Assembly (NCBI GenBank): GCA_013390905.1
Contig: JACATG010000003.1
Location: 35,788 to 99,787, forward strand
Source of the DNA: Marine Group I thaumarchaeote
GTDB lineage: Archaea; Thermoproteota; Nitrososphaeria; Nitrososphaerales; Nitrosopumilaceae
Reading direction: 5' to 3'
Length of the DNA: 64,000 nt
The translations under genes and the position numbers were made by a program. A model generated the notes under the pieces. The model was not told where the DNA came from. It was given only the letters and a program-made list of their open reading frames with translations, and ran no database searches. This document shows, piece after piece, positions 16,267-23,816 of this stretch. Numbering within the stretch: position 1 is the stretch's first letter; each line of letters opens with the position of its first letter.

Positions 16267-18018
16267 TTAAAATAAACTATTTGTTAGTTTTTTCAATACC
16301 AGAATCTCTTCTTCTTCATGTCTAATTTTCTTATCAATTACACGAAGCATTGTAGTATTCCATACATGTTGAGAGAAGAAATTATGTTTTGTATTAGCCA
16401 ACTCAATTTCATCATCAACTACAGTATCTTCAAGAAATTTAGTTACAATTACATCTGTTAACTTTAGAATTCTCGAATTAAGTTTGAAACTACGAAAAAT
16501 TGGCTCTAATTTTCTTACATCTTCCTTGAAATCTCCACTTGATTCAAGAATTTTCTTGTGGAGTATCCTAAAGTAAACTGCTACAAAAAATAACGTTGCG
16601 TATCTTTTTGTTTTGTGACCTCCTTGTTTTCCATACATTAATGATTTTTTAGCAAATTCTTTGACAAGATACGGGTATAACAAAATTCTGTAATCATCTT
16701 TTAGATTATCATTAAAGATATCATCATATTTACTTCCTCTAGGAAGAAATTGTGCTGGTGAGCTATATGCTTCAGTTGGTCTTTGTTCAATTCCTGCAAC
16801 TAGCGACTGAATTGCATCTTTAGCAACAATGACTTTCTTATGGTTATCTGGAAGATAGTTGTTGTATATTGCATCTCCTTCATATTCGCACTGTTTTGAT
16901 TTTGTTTTTGTATCAAAAGAACCTGCTTGAATTTCATAAAAATAGCCACAATTTTTTAATTGTGATTTAATTGATTTATGAAAATCCATCAATGAAACCA
17001 GATCTTTTCCTCTCACTGAATTTTGAGAATTTCTATACTTTGTAATGTTATTTTGTTCTTCTTCATCATCTGCTTTGATTATTGTAACTGTCATGGAGCC
17101 TTCCATGTTTTTTACTCTCTTTGAATGATCAAGAATAGAGTTTGATGTTTGTGCACCATTAACAATTTGTGGAGCATGAAGCTCAATCAAATTCTCTCCT
17201 AATTCTACAAAGTCACTTACCACAATAGTAATTCCGTTATTATAATAGAAAAATTTACCTGGATTACTTTGTAATGTTTCACGTAATCCTTTGTTAACTG
17301 TAGTTTTGAATTGCAGCCATTGCCTAATGTTTGAGTCAAAGACATAATCTTTATTCTTATTTACAAATTCAGTAAGTTCCCGTAATTTCAAAATTCCTAG
17401 TATGGTATTCTCATGTTTGAGCATTCTTTCTAGTTTAATTGAAGATTTTTTGCCTGCTGCTGGTTTTTTAATTCTGTCCCATAATTTTTGAATTATTTTC
17501 TCCCCATCTATGATCTCAACAAATTCATCCTCATATTCTACTTTCTGATCTGTAACATAACAACATTTTATCTTAAGATTTTTCTCTTTAATTTTTGTTA
17601 CAAGCTGAGCTAGTTCAGGCCTCATTTTTGTAACATCTTTTGCAAGTAATCGTTTCACATCTTCTTTAAATTTAGCAATTGCTTCTAGTGAATGTGATGT
17701 ACCATATTTTGATTGGAATAATCTGATTGTATTATCTGAAAAATCCACTGGAAGATAGGCATCAATTCCAAGATCGTTTGCCCCATCAACAATCGCGTCT
17801 GCTGCATCATCTTCGGTAGCCTCAAAAACTCTTGTTAACACCCATTGAAGAAAATTATTTCCTTTTTCGACGTCACTTTTAGCATTTTCAGCATATTCTT
17901 GGATACTTACTCGAACATTTTCTGCAAATCCTTCTAGAGGTTGACTAGAATTTTTTTGTACTAGTAATGTTTGTAAACCTGGTATGTATTCAAATAATCC
18001 ATTTCCATTTTGAGACAA
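16267..18018 (-). CDS. AIPR (abortive infection phage resistance) family protein with N-terminal nuclease-like motif
   Basis: 583 residues. Characteristic AIPR segments are FFYYNNGITIV (256-266), PQIVNGAQTSNSI (283-295) and NNITKYRNSQNSVRGKDL (323-340). The N-terminal part has GANDLGIDAYL with Asp82 and Asp86, then IRLFQSKYG with Gln102-Ser-Lys104, a PD-(D/E)XK-like arrangement found in Mrr-type restriction nucleases. AIPR proteins are known from phage-resistance contexts; the predicted role is nucleic-acid cleavage on infection. It stands alone, without a methyltransferase or ATPase beside it. Neighbours are a small zinc protein and a cupredoxin. The short frame between 16150 and 16266 does not look like a partner gene. 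Confidence 0.85.
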   Translation of the reverse strand: MSQNGNGLFEYIPGLQTLLVQKNSSQPLEGFAENVRVSIQEYAENAKSDVEKGNNFLQWVLTRVFEATEDDAADAIVDGANDLGIDAYLPVDFSDNTIRLFQSKYGTSHSLEAIAKFKEDVKRLLAKDVTKMRPELAQLVTKIKEKNLKIKCCYVTDQKVEYEDEFVEIIDGEKIIQKLWDRIKKPAAGKKSSIKLERMLKHENTILGILKLRELTEFVNKNKDYVFDSNIRQWLQFKTTVNKGLRETLQSNPGKFFYYNNGITIVVSDFVELGENLIELHAPQIVNGAQTSNSILDHSKRVKNMEGSMTVTIIKADDEEEQNNITKYRNSQNSVRGKDLVSLMDFHKSIKSQLKNCGYFYEIQAGSFDTKTKSKQCEYEGDAIYNNYLPDNHKKVIVAKDAIQSLVAGIEQRPTEAYSSPAQFLPRGSKYDDIFNDNLKDDYRILLYPYLVKEFAKKSLMYGKQGGHKTKRYATLFFVAVYFRILHKKILESSGDFKEDVRKLEPIFRSFKLNSRILKLTDVIVTKFLEDTVVDDEIELANTKHNFFSQHVWNTTMLRVIDKKIRHEEEEILVLKKLTNSLF

Positions 18019-18093
18019 TCTATTTTTCTAATATGTTATATATTTAGAGAACATGGTAATTATGTAATAACTCTGTTCAGGATGTGATATGAT

Positions 18094-18504
18094 TTGCTAA
18101 AACAAATAACTGCTATAGGATTAATTGGAGCAGTAATTCTTGTAACTATGACTTTATCTTTTTCTAATTATCTTATAGAAGAAAATGTTGAAGAAATAGA
18201 CTTGATTATTAAAGGCGATGTGATAATGCCTACAAAAGTTTCTCGTCCAGGATGTGAGACTAATGATAATTGTTACGTTCCATCTCTAATTGTCATTGAA
18301 AAAGGAAAGCAGGTAACATGGGTCAATGAAGATTCAGCCTTCCATAGTGTAACTTCAGGTTTTTACACTGCACCTACTGAACTTTTTGACAGTGGATATT
18401 TAGATCCATTTGAATCATATACTATTACTTTTGATGAAACAGGTACCTATGATTATTTTTGTATTCTTCATCCTTGGATGAAAGGTCAAGTCATAGTAGA
18501 ATAA
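18094..18504 (+). CDS. Exported cupredoxin (plastocyanin-like blue copper protein)
   Basis: 136 residues from a TTG start; upstream ATG/GTG codons lead quickly to stops. Residues about 4-24 are a hydrophobic signal or anchor. The mature domain shows all type 1 copper ligands: His in DSAFHSVTSG, then Cys, His and Met in FCILHPWMKG. Such proteins carry electrons in the outer compartment; ammonia-oxidizing archaea use many of them in place of haem cytochromes. The TAA stop shares its last base with the end of the tRNA-Cys gene on the other strand. Confidence 0.9.
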   Translation: MLKQITAIGLIGAVILVTMTLSFSNYLIEENVEEIDLIIKGDVIMPTKVSRPGCETNDNCYVPSLIVIEKGKQVTWVNEDSAFHSVTSGFYTAPTELFDSGYLDPFESYTITFDETGTYDYFCILHPWMKGQVIVE

Positions 18505-18575
18505 GGTACCCGAGGGAGTCGAACCCCCTTGTATAGGCTTTGCAGGCCCACGCATAACCGTTCTGCCAGAGTACC
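18504..18575 (-). tRNA. trnC: tRNA-Cys(GCA)
   Basis: 72-nt cloverleaf on the minus strand. Acceptor GGTACTC pairs with GGGTACC, discriminator T as required for Cys; anticodon arm TGGGC-CTGCAAA-GCCTA gives GCA; T arm GGGGG-TTCGACT-CCCTC. No intron and no encoded CCA. Its 3' end at 18504 coincides with the last base of the cupredoxin stop codon. Confidence 0.94.
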
Positions 18576-18614
18576 GTTTTAAAAAACATAAAATGAATAA
18601 TTAAACTCTTTAGA

Positions 18615-18836
18615 TTAGAACTTGTTAAATGGTTTTGAAGCCAACTTAACATCTTCTGCTTTTACAGTTTTTCTACCTGCATGAGATGTCATATCAACTG
18701 CACTATTTGCAATACTATCTGCAAGTTCTTCAATTATCCTTCTTAATTCATTTGCTGATTCGTCACTAACTCTCTTGGCTCCTGCTTTCTTCAAAATTCT
18801 ATACATAGCAGATAATCCTAGCTCTGACGATTTCAT
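18615..18836 (-). CDS. Archaeal histone
   Basis: 73 residues, a single histone fold with no tails, the usual archaeal size. The pattern LGLSAMYRILKKAGAKRVSDESANELRRIIEEL, then a long central helix and GRKTVKAEDVKLA in the last loop and helix, matches HMf-type histones that dimerise and wrap DNA. Encoded divergently from tatD, about 100 bp apart, and downstream of tRNA-Cys. Confidence 0.95.
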   Translation of the reverse strand: MKSSELGLSAMYRILKKAGAKRVSDESANELRRIIEELADSIANSAVDMTSHAGRKTVKAEDVKLASKPFNKF

Positions 18837-18932
18837 AAATTCTATTTTAGTTTTTTCCGAAAAAAGATAATGAATGAAAAAATATCACTAAGGAATCGAT
18901 TTATACAGACTATTTTAAGAACTGATAAAGAA

Positions 18933-19688
18933 ATGACATGGTATTTTGATTCTCATATACACTTGTCCGATCCTACATATTCTTCTGATATGAAATTTAT
19001 CTTAAAGGAAATGGATTATCTGAAAATTAAAGCATGTTGTGTCTCAATGGATAATAAAAATTCTTTACAAACTTTAAAACTAGCAAAAAAAAGTAATTTA
19101 GTTTTACCCTTCATTGGAATTCATCCCGAATGTGTAAATGACAAACTTGAACAAATGACAAATATGATCGAAGAAAACTACCAAAATCTTTCTGGAATAG
19201 GAGAAATAGGACTAGATCCAACTTTTGTCAATAGTGATGAAGATTCTAAAAGACAAATCCATGTTTTTGAAACATTATTATCACTTGCAGAAAAATTTAA
19301 CAAACCAGTTTCTATTCATTCAAGAAAAAGTATTGATAATGTTTTTCAAATAATGACTTCCTTTAACACTAAACATGCTTTGCTTCATTGGTTTGATGGT
19401 AGTAAAAAACAACTTCAAAAAGCCATGGATATGGGATTTTTTGTGTCATATGGACCTGTAATGGTTTATGCAAATGACAAGCAGACTTTACTGTCTAAAA
19501 CAGATGAATCAAAAATTCTTGTTGAAACTGACGGTCCTGTGAGATTTTCAAAGTGTTTTGAAATGAAATCTGGACAAATTAGCTTTATTCCTAGTGTAAT
19601 TTTCTGTGCTTCAAAAATTCTAGGAAAAACATTTGATGAAATGACATCTCTACTAGAAAACAATTCAAAATCATTCCTTGGAATATAG
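18933..19688 (+). CDS. tatD: TatD family metal-dependent hydrolase/DNase
   Basis: About 251 residues from ATG 18933 (MTWYFDSHIHLSDP). This start is preferred because TatD proteins begin just before the FDSHIHL metal-binding motif; an in-frame ATG at 18870 would add 21 basic residues. Seen are the metal ligands HIH, GIGEIGLD with Glu (near residue 90), KPVSIHSRKS with His (near 130), LLHWFDGS (near 155) and LVETDGP with the catalytic Asp (near 211). TatD enzymes are 3'-5' DNases or deacylase-like TIM-barrel hydrolases. Followed closely by eS17. Confidence 0.88.
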   Translation: MTWYFDSHIHLSDPTYSSDMKFILKEMDYLKIKACCVSMDNKNSLQTLKLAKKSNLVLPFIGIHPECVNDKLEQMTNMIEENYQNLSGIGEIGLDPTFVNSDEDSKRQIHVFETLLSLAEKFNKPVSIHSRKSIDNVFQIMTSFNTKHALLHWFDGSKKQLQKAMDMGFFVSYGPVMVYANDKQTLLSKTDESKILVETDGPVRFSKCFEMKSGQISFIPSVIFCASKILGKTFDEMTSLLENNSKSFLGI

Positions 19689-19719
19689 GTATAAAATACC
19701 CACGTTCATCAGACGAGAA

Positions 19720-20049
19720 GTGGATAGAATAAAACGTATTTCCTATGAGGTGCTAGACAAATACAAATCTAGATTTGGCGAAGATTTTGCTGATAATAAA
19801 AAAATCTTAGATGAAGTTTCTATCGTACGTTCTAAAAGCCTAAAAAACAAAATAACAGGATATATCACTAGATATATCAAAAAAGAGATTCGCGAAGAAA
19901 AATCTAAAAAAGAACAAATTATATCTACACAATCTGAGGAATCAGTAGAGAAAGAAGTTCAATCAGAGACTACTGAATCAACCACTACTGAAAAAACTAT
20001 AACTGAAACCGTTGCAGAAACAGTCCCTATAGAAGAGAAAACTGACTAA
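19720..20049 (+). CDS. rps17e: 30S ribosomal protein eS17 with acidic tail
   Basis: 109 residues from GTG 19720. The first 65 residues, MDRIKRISYEVLDKYK then DNKKILDEVSIVRSKSLKNKI and GYITRYIKK, match eS17, which binds the small subunit head. The GTG start is chosen because eS17 begins at this Arg-Ile-Lys segment; a TTG 42 bp upstream overlaps tatD and would add residues not seen in the family. After residue 66 there is a roughly 43-residue low-complexity tail of Glu, Thr and Ser (TESTTTEKTITETVAET) that is absent from typical eS17. Confidence 0.88.
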   Translation: MDRIKRISYEVLDKYKSRFGEDFADNKKILDEVSIVRSKSLKNKITGYITRYIKKEIREEKSKKEQIISTQSEESVEKEVQSETTESTTTEKTITETVAETVPIEEKTD

Positions 20050-20090
20050 TAAATAAGACATTAATTTTCTAAATTTTGAATTAGATTAGT

Positions 20091-20864
20091 ATGATTACTG
20101 TAAAACTTGTTGGTGGCGCAAAAAAATCTTTCTTAACAGAGCAATTACATATTGATAAATCTAATATCTCCATCCAAGAACTGCTTGATTTGTTGTTAGA
20201 ATTAAAACCTGCTGATACTCCTGATCTAGATACTGAAAATATTTTGATTGCAATAAATGGAACTGATTCTTCTGCAATGGAAGGAAGATCTACTATGATA
20301 AAAAATAATGATCTTGTGAGCATTATACCTGTAATTCATGGTGGCTCTTCCAAAAAACTAACTTTTCAAGTCTTAAAAAAACAAATTCAAATAATTGAGA
20401 TTATAGGTCAAAAAACAATTGATCTCAAGTTCCTTGATAATTTAAGAAAGAGATATCCAAAAATTCAACTTCAGGCTATATCGAGTAATTTTATTTTGAA
20501 CAATTATCACTTGAAGAAAATTTTATCATTATCTCTAGAATCTAAAAAAAATGATATTTTACTTTCAAATAAACTTGAAACTGATATTTTAATACGTTTT
20601 GCATTGACAAAACAAATTTCTGATGCAATAATAAATGCTGGAATTAAACCAAAAACTAATTTTATTTTGATTGCGATTGGAAATAAAAAAATGCTGAATT
20701 CATTATATGTGGAATTATTACCATTATTAGTAAATCTATTTTCAAAAAATAATGATTTGTTTCTCAAAAAATATTTTAAAATTACAAAAAAACAACTTAA
20801 TTCAGTTTATTCAAAAAATCCTCTAGAGGATATTTTGATAGAAAAGGCAGCAATTTTACTCTGA
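20091..20864 (+). CDS. MoaD/ubiquitin-like domain fused to KEOPS subunit Cgi121
   Basis: 257 residues in two domains. Residues 1-85 are a beta-grasp MoaD/ThiS-like domain ending in the strand LVSIIPVIHGG, with Gly84-Gly85. Residues about 92-257 resemble Cgi121, the fifth KEOPS subunit: the helix NKLETDILIRFALTKQISDA (160-179) is the hallmark that corresponds to the archaeal LE-x-x-LLR-x-x-G-x-RQI segment. KEOPS transfers threonylcarbamoyl to A37 of ANN-decoding tRNAs. Sua5, which makes the donor, is encoded at 21374-22003 on the other strand. The two genes at this spot converge with a 9-bp overlap into the THUMP gene. The Gly-Gly is internal, so ordinary adenylation would need cleavage. Confidence 0.72.
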   Translation: MITVKLVGGAKKSFLTEQLHIDKSNISIQELLDLLLELKPADTPDLDTENILIAINGTDSSAMEGRSTMIKNNDLVSIIPVIHGGSSKKLTFQVLKKQIQIIEIIGQKTIDLKFLDNLRKRYPKIQLQAISSNFILNNYHLKKILSLSLESKKNDILLSNKLETDILIRFALTKQISDAIINAGIKPKTNFILIAIGNKKMLNSLYVELLPLLVNLFSKNNDLFLKKYFKITKKQLNSVYSKNPLEDILIEKAAILL

Positions 20865-21377
20865 GATACTACGTTTAGTCTTTTCAACGCTTAGCACATC
20901 TACTTTTTTTAATATAGAAATACCTGTTTTATCACCTAGGATTTCGATTAGGATAATTTTATCTGGAAATTCAAGTGATACTTTATTTTTTATTTTACTT
21001 GCTATTTTTGAAATAATTTCTTGACTAGATAAATCTGAATTTCTTTTTTCTATTGATATTCTGTATGTTTCTTCATTAGAAATTTGTCCGGATATATCTA
21101 TAACTGCTTTTTCTATTTCTTCAATTTTTGTTTTAATAACTTTTTGAATTGGTATGATTCTTAGACAATATCTAATACTCCAAGGTTCATCAAGAAGCAT
21201 TTCTTTAATTTTTCTTACAATTTCAATCGGCTCGAGCTTTGTTTCAGCAGTCAAAATTCCTGACATATTTGTGATTGAAACTTTTGCATCAGAATCTCCC
21301 AATTCTTCTAGAATATCACTTAGTTCTTTCTCAGTTTCAGGTTCAAGATGCCTAGCACAAGTAATAATCAAATTCAT
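20856..21377 (-). CDS. THUMP domain-containing RNA-binding protein
   Basis: 173 residues. The pattern NLIITCARHLEPETEKELSDIL at the N-terminus and the VIKTKIEEIEKAVIDI helix followed by ETYRISIEKRNSD and IILIEILGDKTGISILK match a single THUMP domain, the RNA-binding module of 4-thiouridine synthase, ac4C partner TAN1 and several tRNA methylases. No catalytic domain follows, so like TAN1 it may act as a tRNA-binding adaptor. It overlaps sua5 upstream by 4 bp, linking it to tRNA modification. Confidence 0.8.
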   Translation of the reverse strand: MNLIITCARHLEPETEKELSDILEELGDSDAKVSITNMSGILTAETKLEPIEIVRKIKEMLLDEPWSIRYCLRIIPIQKVIKTKIEEIEKAVIDISGQISNEETYRISIEKRNSDLSSQEIISKIASKIKNKVSLEFPDKIILIEILGDKTGISILKKVDVLSVEKTKRSISE

Positions 21378-22003
21378 AATTCTAAAATCTCCTCGTGACT
21401 TAATGAGCCTTCTCGAATAATTCTGATCTCCTCATTTTCTATCTCAATTATAGTTGATTCTGACTTGCTAGTAATTATTCCCCCATCAACAAAAACATCG
21501 TATTTTCTAAAATTGTTAAAACATTCATCAGGATTTGTAAATGATGAATGTCCAGAAATATTGGCACTAGTACCTACTAGAAAATTACATTTCTTCAATA
21601 ATTTTAATGTACATTTATGATTAGGAACTCTTATGGCAATTTTGTCAGTTATATTTAATGATTCTTTTAGATTTTCATCAGTTAATTTTAGAATTATTGT
21701 TAGTGGTCCTGGCCAAAATCTTTCTACAATTTTTTTAGTAAATTCGTCAAAAAAAGCAATCCTTTCAGCAATATCTTTTGAATACACTAAAACTGGAAAT
21801 GGTTTTGAAATTTTTCTTGATTTAATCTCATAAATTTTTCTTACTGAATCTTTATTGTATGGATCACATCCTATTCCATATACTGTATCTGTTGGAAAAA
21901 CGACAATTCCTCCTTGATTAATAATTTTAGATGCTTTTTCAATTCCTTCTTTATTACAAGTTACTTTCAACATCCGCTCTATTCTTTTTTGTTTAATTAC
22001 CAT
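21374..22003 (-). CDS. sua5: Threonylcarbamoyl-AMP synthase Sua5/YrdC
   Basis: 209 residues. The YrdC domain is intact: FPTDTVYGIGCDP (near 37-49), IYEIKSRKISKPFPVLV (near 56), GPLTIIL, AIRVPNH and GTSANISGHSSF. It makes threonylcarbamoyl-AMP from threonine, bicarbonate and ATP for t6A37 on tRNA. The C-terminal Sua5 domain is absent, making it a YrdC-type enzyme. The first ATG at 22003 has a TATA-like stretch about 26 bp upstream; ATG 21973 is an alternative. Overlaps the THUMP gene by 4 bp, and a Cgi121 domain lies next to it. Confidence 0.93.
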   Translation of the reverse strand: MVIKQKRIERMLKVTCNKEGIEKASKIINQGGIVVFPTDTVYGIGCDPYNKDSVRKIYEIKSRKISKPFPVLVYSKDIAERIAFFDEFTKKIVERFWPGPLTIILKLTDENLKESLNITDKIAIRVPNHKCTLKLLKKCNFLVGTSANISGHSSFTNPDECFNNFRKYDVFVDGGIITSKSESTIIEIENEEIRIIREGSLSHEEILEL

Positions 22004-22051
22004 TTACTTTTGAATAAATTCTTAAAAGTAAAATTTTTTTAATTGAAAGGT

Positions 22052-22141
22052 ATGTCTGAACCTTCTACTAATCCTGGGGACACAGATTTTGAAGATGATT
22101 TTGATGATGAATTAGATGAATTTGATGAAATAGAAGACTAG
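22052..22141 (+). CDS. Acidic microprotein (29 aa)
   Basis: ATG 22052 to TAG 22139-22141 encodes 29 residues of which 15 are Asp or Glu (DFEDDFDDELDEFDEIED). A GAAAGG purine stretch precedes the ATG. The stop codon interlocks with that of the convergent winged-helix gene in the tetranucleotide CTAG. Such an extreme composition and the precise end suggest a real small protein, possibly a DNA mimic or a metal or histone binder, but this is inference. Confidence 0.5.
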   Translation: MSEPSTNPGDTDFEDDFDDELDEFDEIED

Positions 22142-22425
22142 ATGCTTAATCCAAAACTATCTGCAAAATTTGTAAATGTATAATATGCTTGAAGAAATTC
22201 TCTACCCGATTGACTAATTCTATATTTATTTGAGCCTTGAGACTCAACTTGTTCTAAAAGCCCTTGTGATACCAAAGTTTTCAAGATTCTTGAAATTCTA
22301 GAATGAGAGATATTTGCCTTTCTAATTAGATAAGTAACTGATGCTCCATTCTCATCTTGTAAGTCATCTTGAGTTGTTGATAGAATATCTCCAATAATTT
22401 TCATATGAGTTCTATATTCTGCCAT
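22138..22425 (-). CDS. Winged-helix transcriptional regulator (HTH_45 type)
   Basis: 95 residues from ATG 22425 (MAEYRTHMKIIGDIL). That start aligns with the paralogue at 14984-15265; a longer frame to 22509 would add 28 hydrophobic residues not seen there. Recognition helix ANISHSRISRILKTLV and wing LEQVESQGSNKYRISQSG are visible, ending SFGLSI like its paralogue. A small DNA-binding regulator, target unknown. Its stop interlocks with the stop of the acidic microprotein gene. Confidence 0.85.
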   Translation of the reverse strand: MAEYRTHMKIIGDILSTTQDDLQDENGASVTYLIRKANISHSRISRILKTLVSQGLLEQVESQGSNKYRISQSGREFLQAYYTFTNFADSFGLSI

Positions 22426-22551
22426 TTTCTCTATAACATAATACATCAAATTTCTATGAGAGGGCAATGATATTTTCCAATATACTAAAAAGATAAAAGA
22501 AATTGACAAATTTTTAATTTTTTAAAATTTTGAGCCTATCTTAAAATTATT

Positions 22552-23187
22552 CTACCCCTCATCAAATTTTATCTTAGTTAAAGGCACTTTACTCACAGGA
22601 ATGAATAATGCAATCAATCCTCCAATTTTGATTATCATTGATACATAATATAGAATTGATTCTGGGAATAGAAATGAGTACCATCCTAAAAATTCTCCTA
22701 ATGCTAAGAGCGATAGTCCAACAGAAACTGATATTGTACCTTTTTTTCTATTCTCAAAATACGATAACATTGTTTCAATAGCAGCATATGCCAACAAAAT
22801 GAACGAAACTGCTCTGAAGATATGTTCTATCTGAACTGAAGAAATTAGGAATAATGGAAAAACTCCAATTGATCTAAAGTATCTAGATTTTGGAAAAAAT
22901 GATTTTATACCATGTGAAAACGCAATGAAAAAGTATCCTACTGTTTGAATTGCGATTCCTAAAGTTTGAACCCATTTAGCTATACTTCCAGATTTTATAA
23001 CGAAGTCTTCTGTCATATATCCAACCCATATTACAAAAAATCCTAAACTTATTGAAAAAAATGCAATTGTTAATCTAAATAGTGTAGGGCTACCTGTATT
23101 TCTAAATCCAATAAATGACATTATTCCTATACTTAGTCCTACCAAAAATCCTATCAGGTTAAGTATATTTTCTAATAAAAATTCCAA
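22552..23187 (-). CDS. Polytopic membrane protein
   Basis: 211 residues with about six to seven hydrophobic helices, beginning LIGFLVGLSIGIMSFIGF and ending GGLIALFIPVSKVPL, and short charged loops. No transporter signature is visible. It resembles predicted integral membrane proteins of unknown function common in marine archaea. The start ATG is clear. Transcribed on the same strand as the downstream regulator, 40 bp away. Confidence 0.65.
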   Translation of the reverse strand: MEFLLENILNLIGFLVGLSIGIMSFIGFRNTGSPTLFRLTIAFFSISLGFFVIWVGYMTEDFVIKSGSIAKWVQTLGIAIQTVGYFFIAFSHGIKSFFPKSRYFRSIGVFPLFLISSVQIEHIFRAVSFILLAYAAIETMLSYFENRKKGTISVSVGLSLLALGEFLGWYSFLFPESILYYVSMIIKIGGLIALFIPVSKVPLTKIKFDEG

Positions 23188-23247
23188 TGATGTTTAGAAA
23201 CTTGTTAAACTAATTATTTTAATCTGATGAATAATTTCACTATATTG

Positions 23248-23457
23248 TTAATCCCATTCATCCAACGAACCTGCAGATTGACCTTCTGTGCTACCTGTAT
23301 AATCTCCCAGAATATCTGAATATCTAGATTCATTATGTGCGACAAATTTTACGTATTCTCCATAACTCATTTCAAAGTCACAAGAACCACATTTGACTAA
23401 CGAGAAATCCATTGTCAATTCCGCATCTTCCTTGCATTTTGGGCATTTTATCTTCAT
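23248..23457 (-). CDS. Small zinc-ribbon protein
   Basis: 69 residues. The N-terminus KIKCPKCKEDAELTMDFSLVKCGSCDFEMSYGEY has two CxxC knuckles at about 5-8 and 23-26, forming one zinc ribbon; the C-terminal half is acidic and probably disordered. Could assist transcription or RNA processes. Divergent from the Fe-trafficking-like gene at 23535. Confidence 0.7.
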   Translation of the reverse strand: MKIKCPKCKEDAELTMDFSLVKCGSCDFEMSYGEYVKFVAHNESRYSDILGDYTGSTEGQSAGSLDEWD

Positions 23458-23534
23458 GTATAATTTTGTCTTTGTTAATTATTATTACTTTATAATTAAT
23501 AAAAGATAAAAGGAGTTTATTATTGTTAATTTTT

Positions 23535-23816
23535 ATGAGTCGTATTTGCACAAAATGTAAGAATTCAATTCCTGATAACGAAGAACTCGGTATTGTTGCT
23601 GAGAAATACCCTACTTGCAACAAATGTTGGGCTGAATGGAAGGAATATCAAGTGATGGTAATGAATGAAATGAAACTTGATATGTCAATGTCAGATCATC
23701 GAAAATTATTAAAAAAACATGAAAAGATCTTTGTAGGTGTATTATCTCCTGAAGGAGAAGTAATAGATTACACAAATGAAGATAATAGAAAACCTGATGA
23801 ACCTACAGGTACCTAA
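23535..23816 (+). CDS. Fe(2+)-trafficking protein-like (YggX-type) with CxxC pairs
   Basis: 93 residues from ATG 23535; a TTG 12 bp upstream adds only four hydrophobic residues. The segment WAEWKEYQVMVMNEMKLDM followed by MSDHRKLLKKH matches the YggX/Fe(2+)-trafficking fold (W-x-x-W-x-x-x-Q-x-x-L-x-N-E-x-x-L then H-R-x-x-L). Unlike bacterial YggX it begins with CTKC (5-8) and has CNKC (28-31), which could form a zinc or Fe-S site. YggX protects Fe-S clusters from oxidation; the archaeal role is unproved. Stop interlocked with the convergent gene. Confidence 0.6.
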   Translation: MSRICTKCKNSIPDNEELGIVAEKYPTCNKCWAEWKEYQVMVMNEMKLDMSMSDHRKLLKKHEKIFVGVLSPEGEVIDYTNEDNRKPDEPTGT

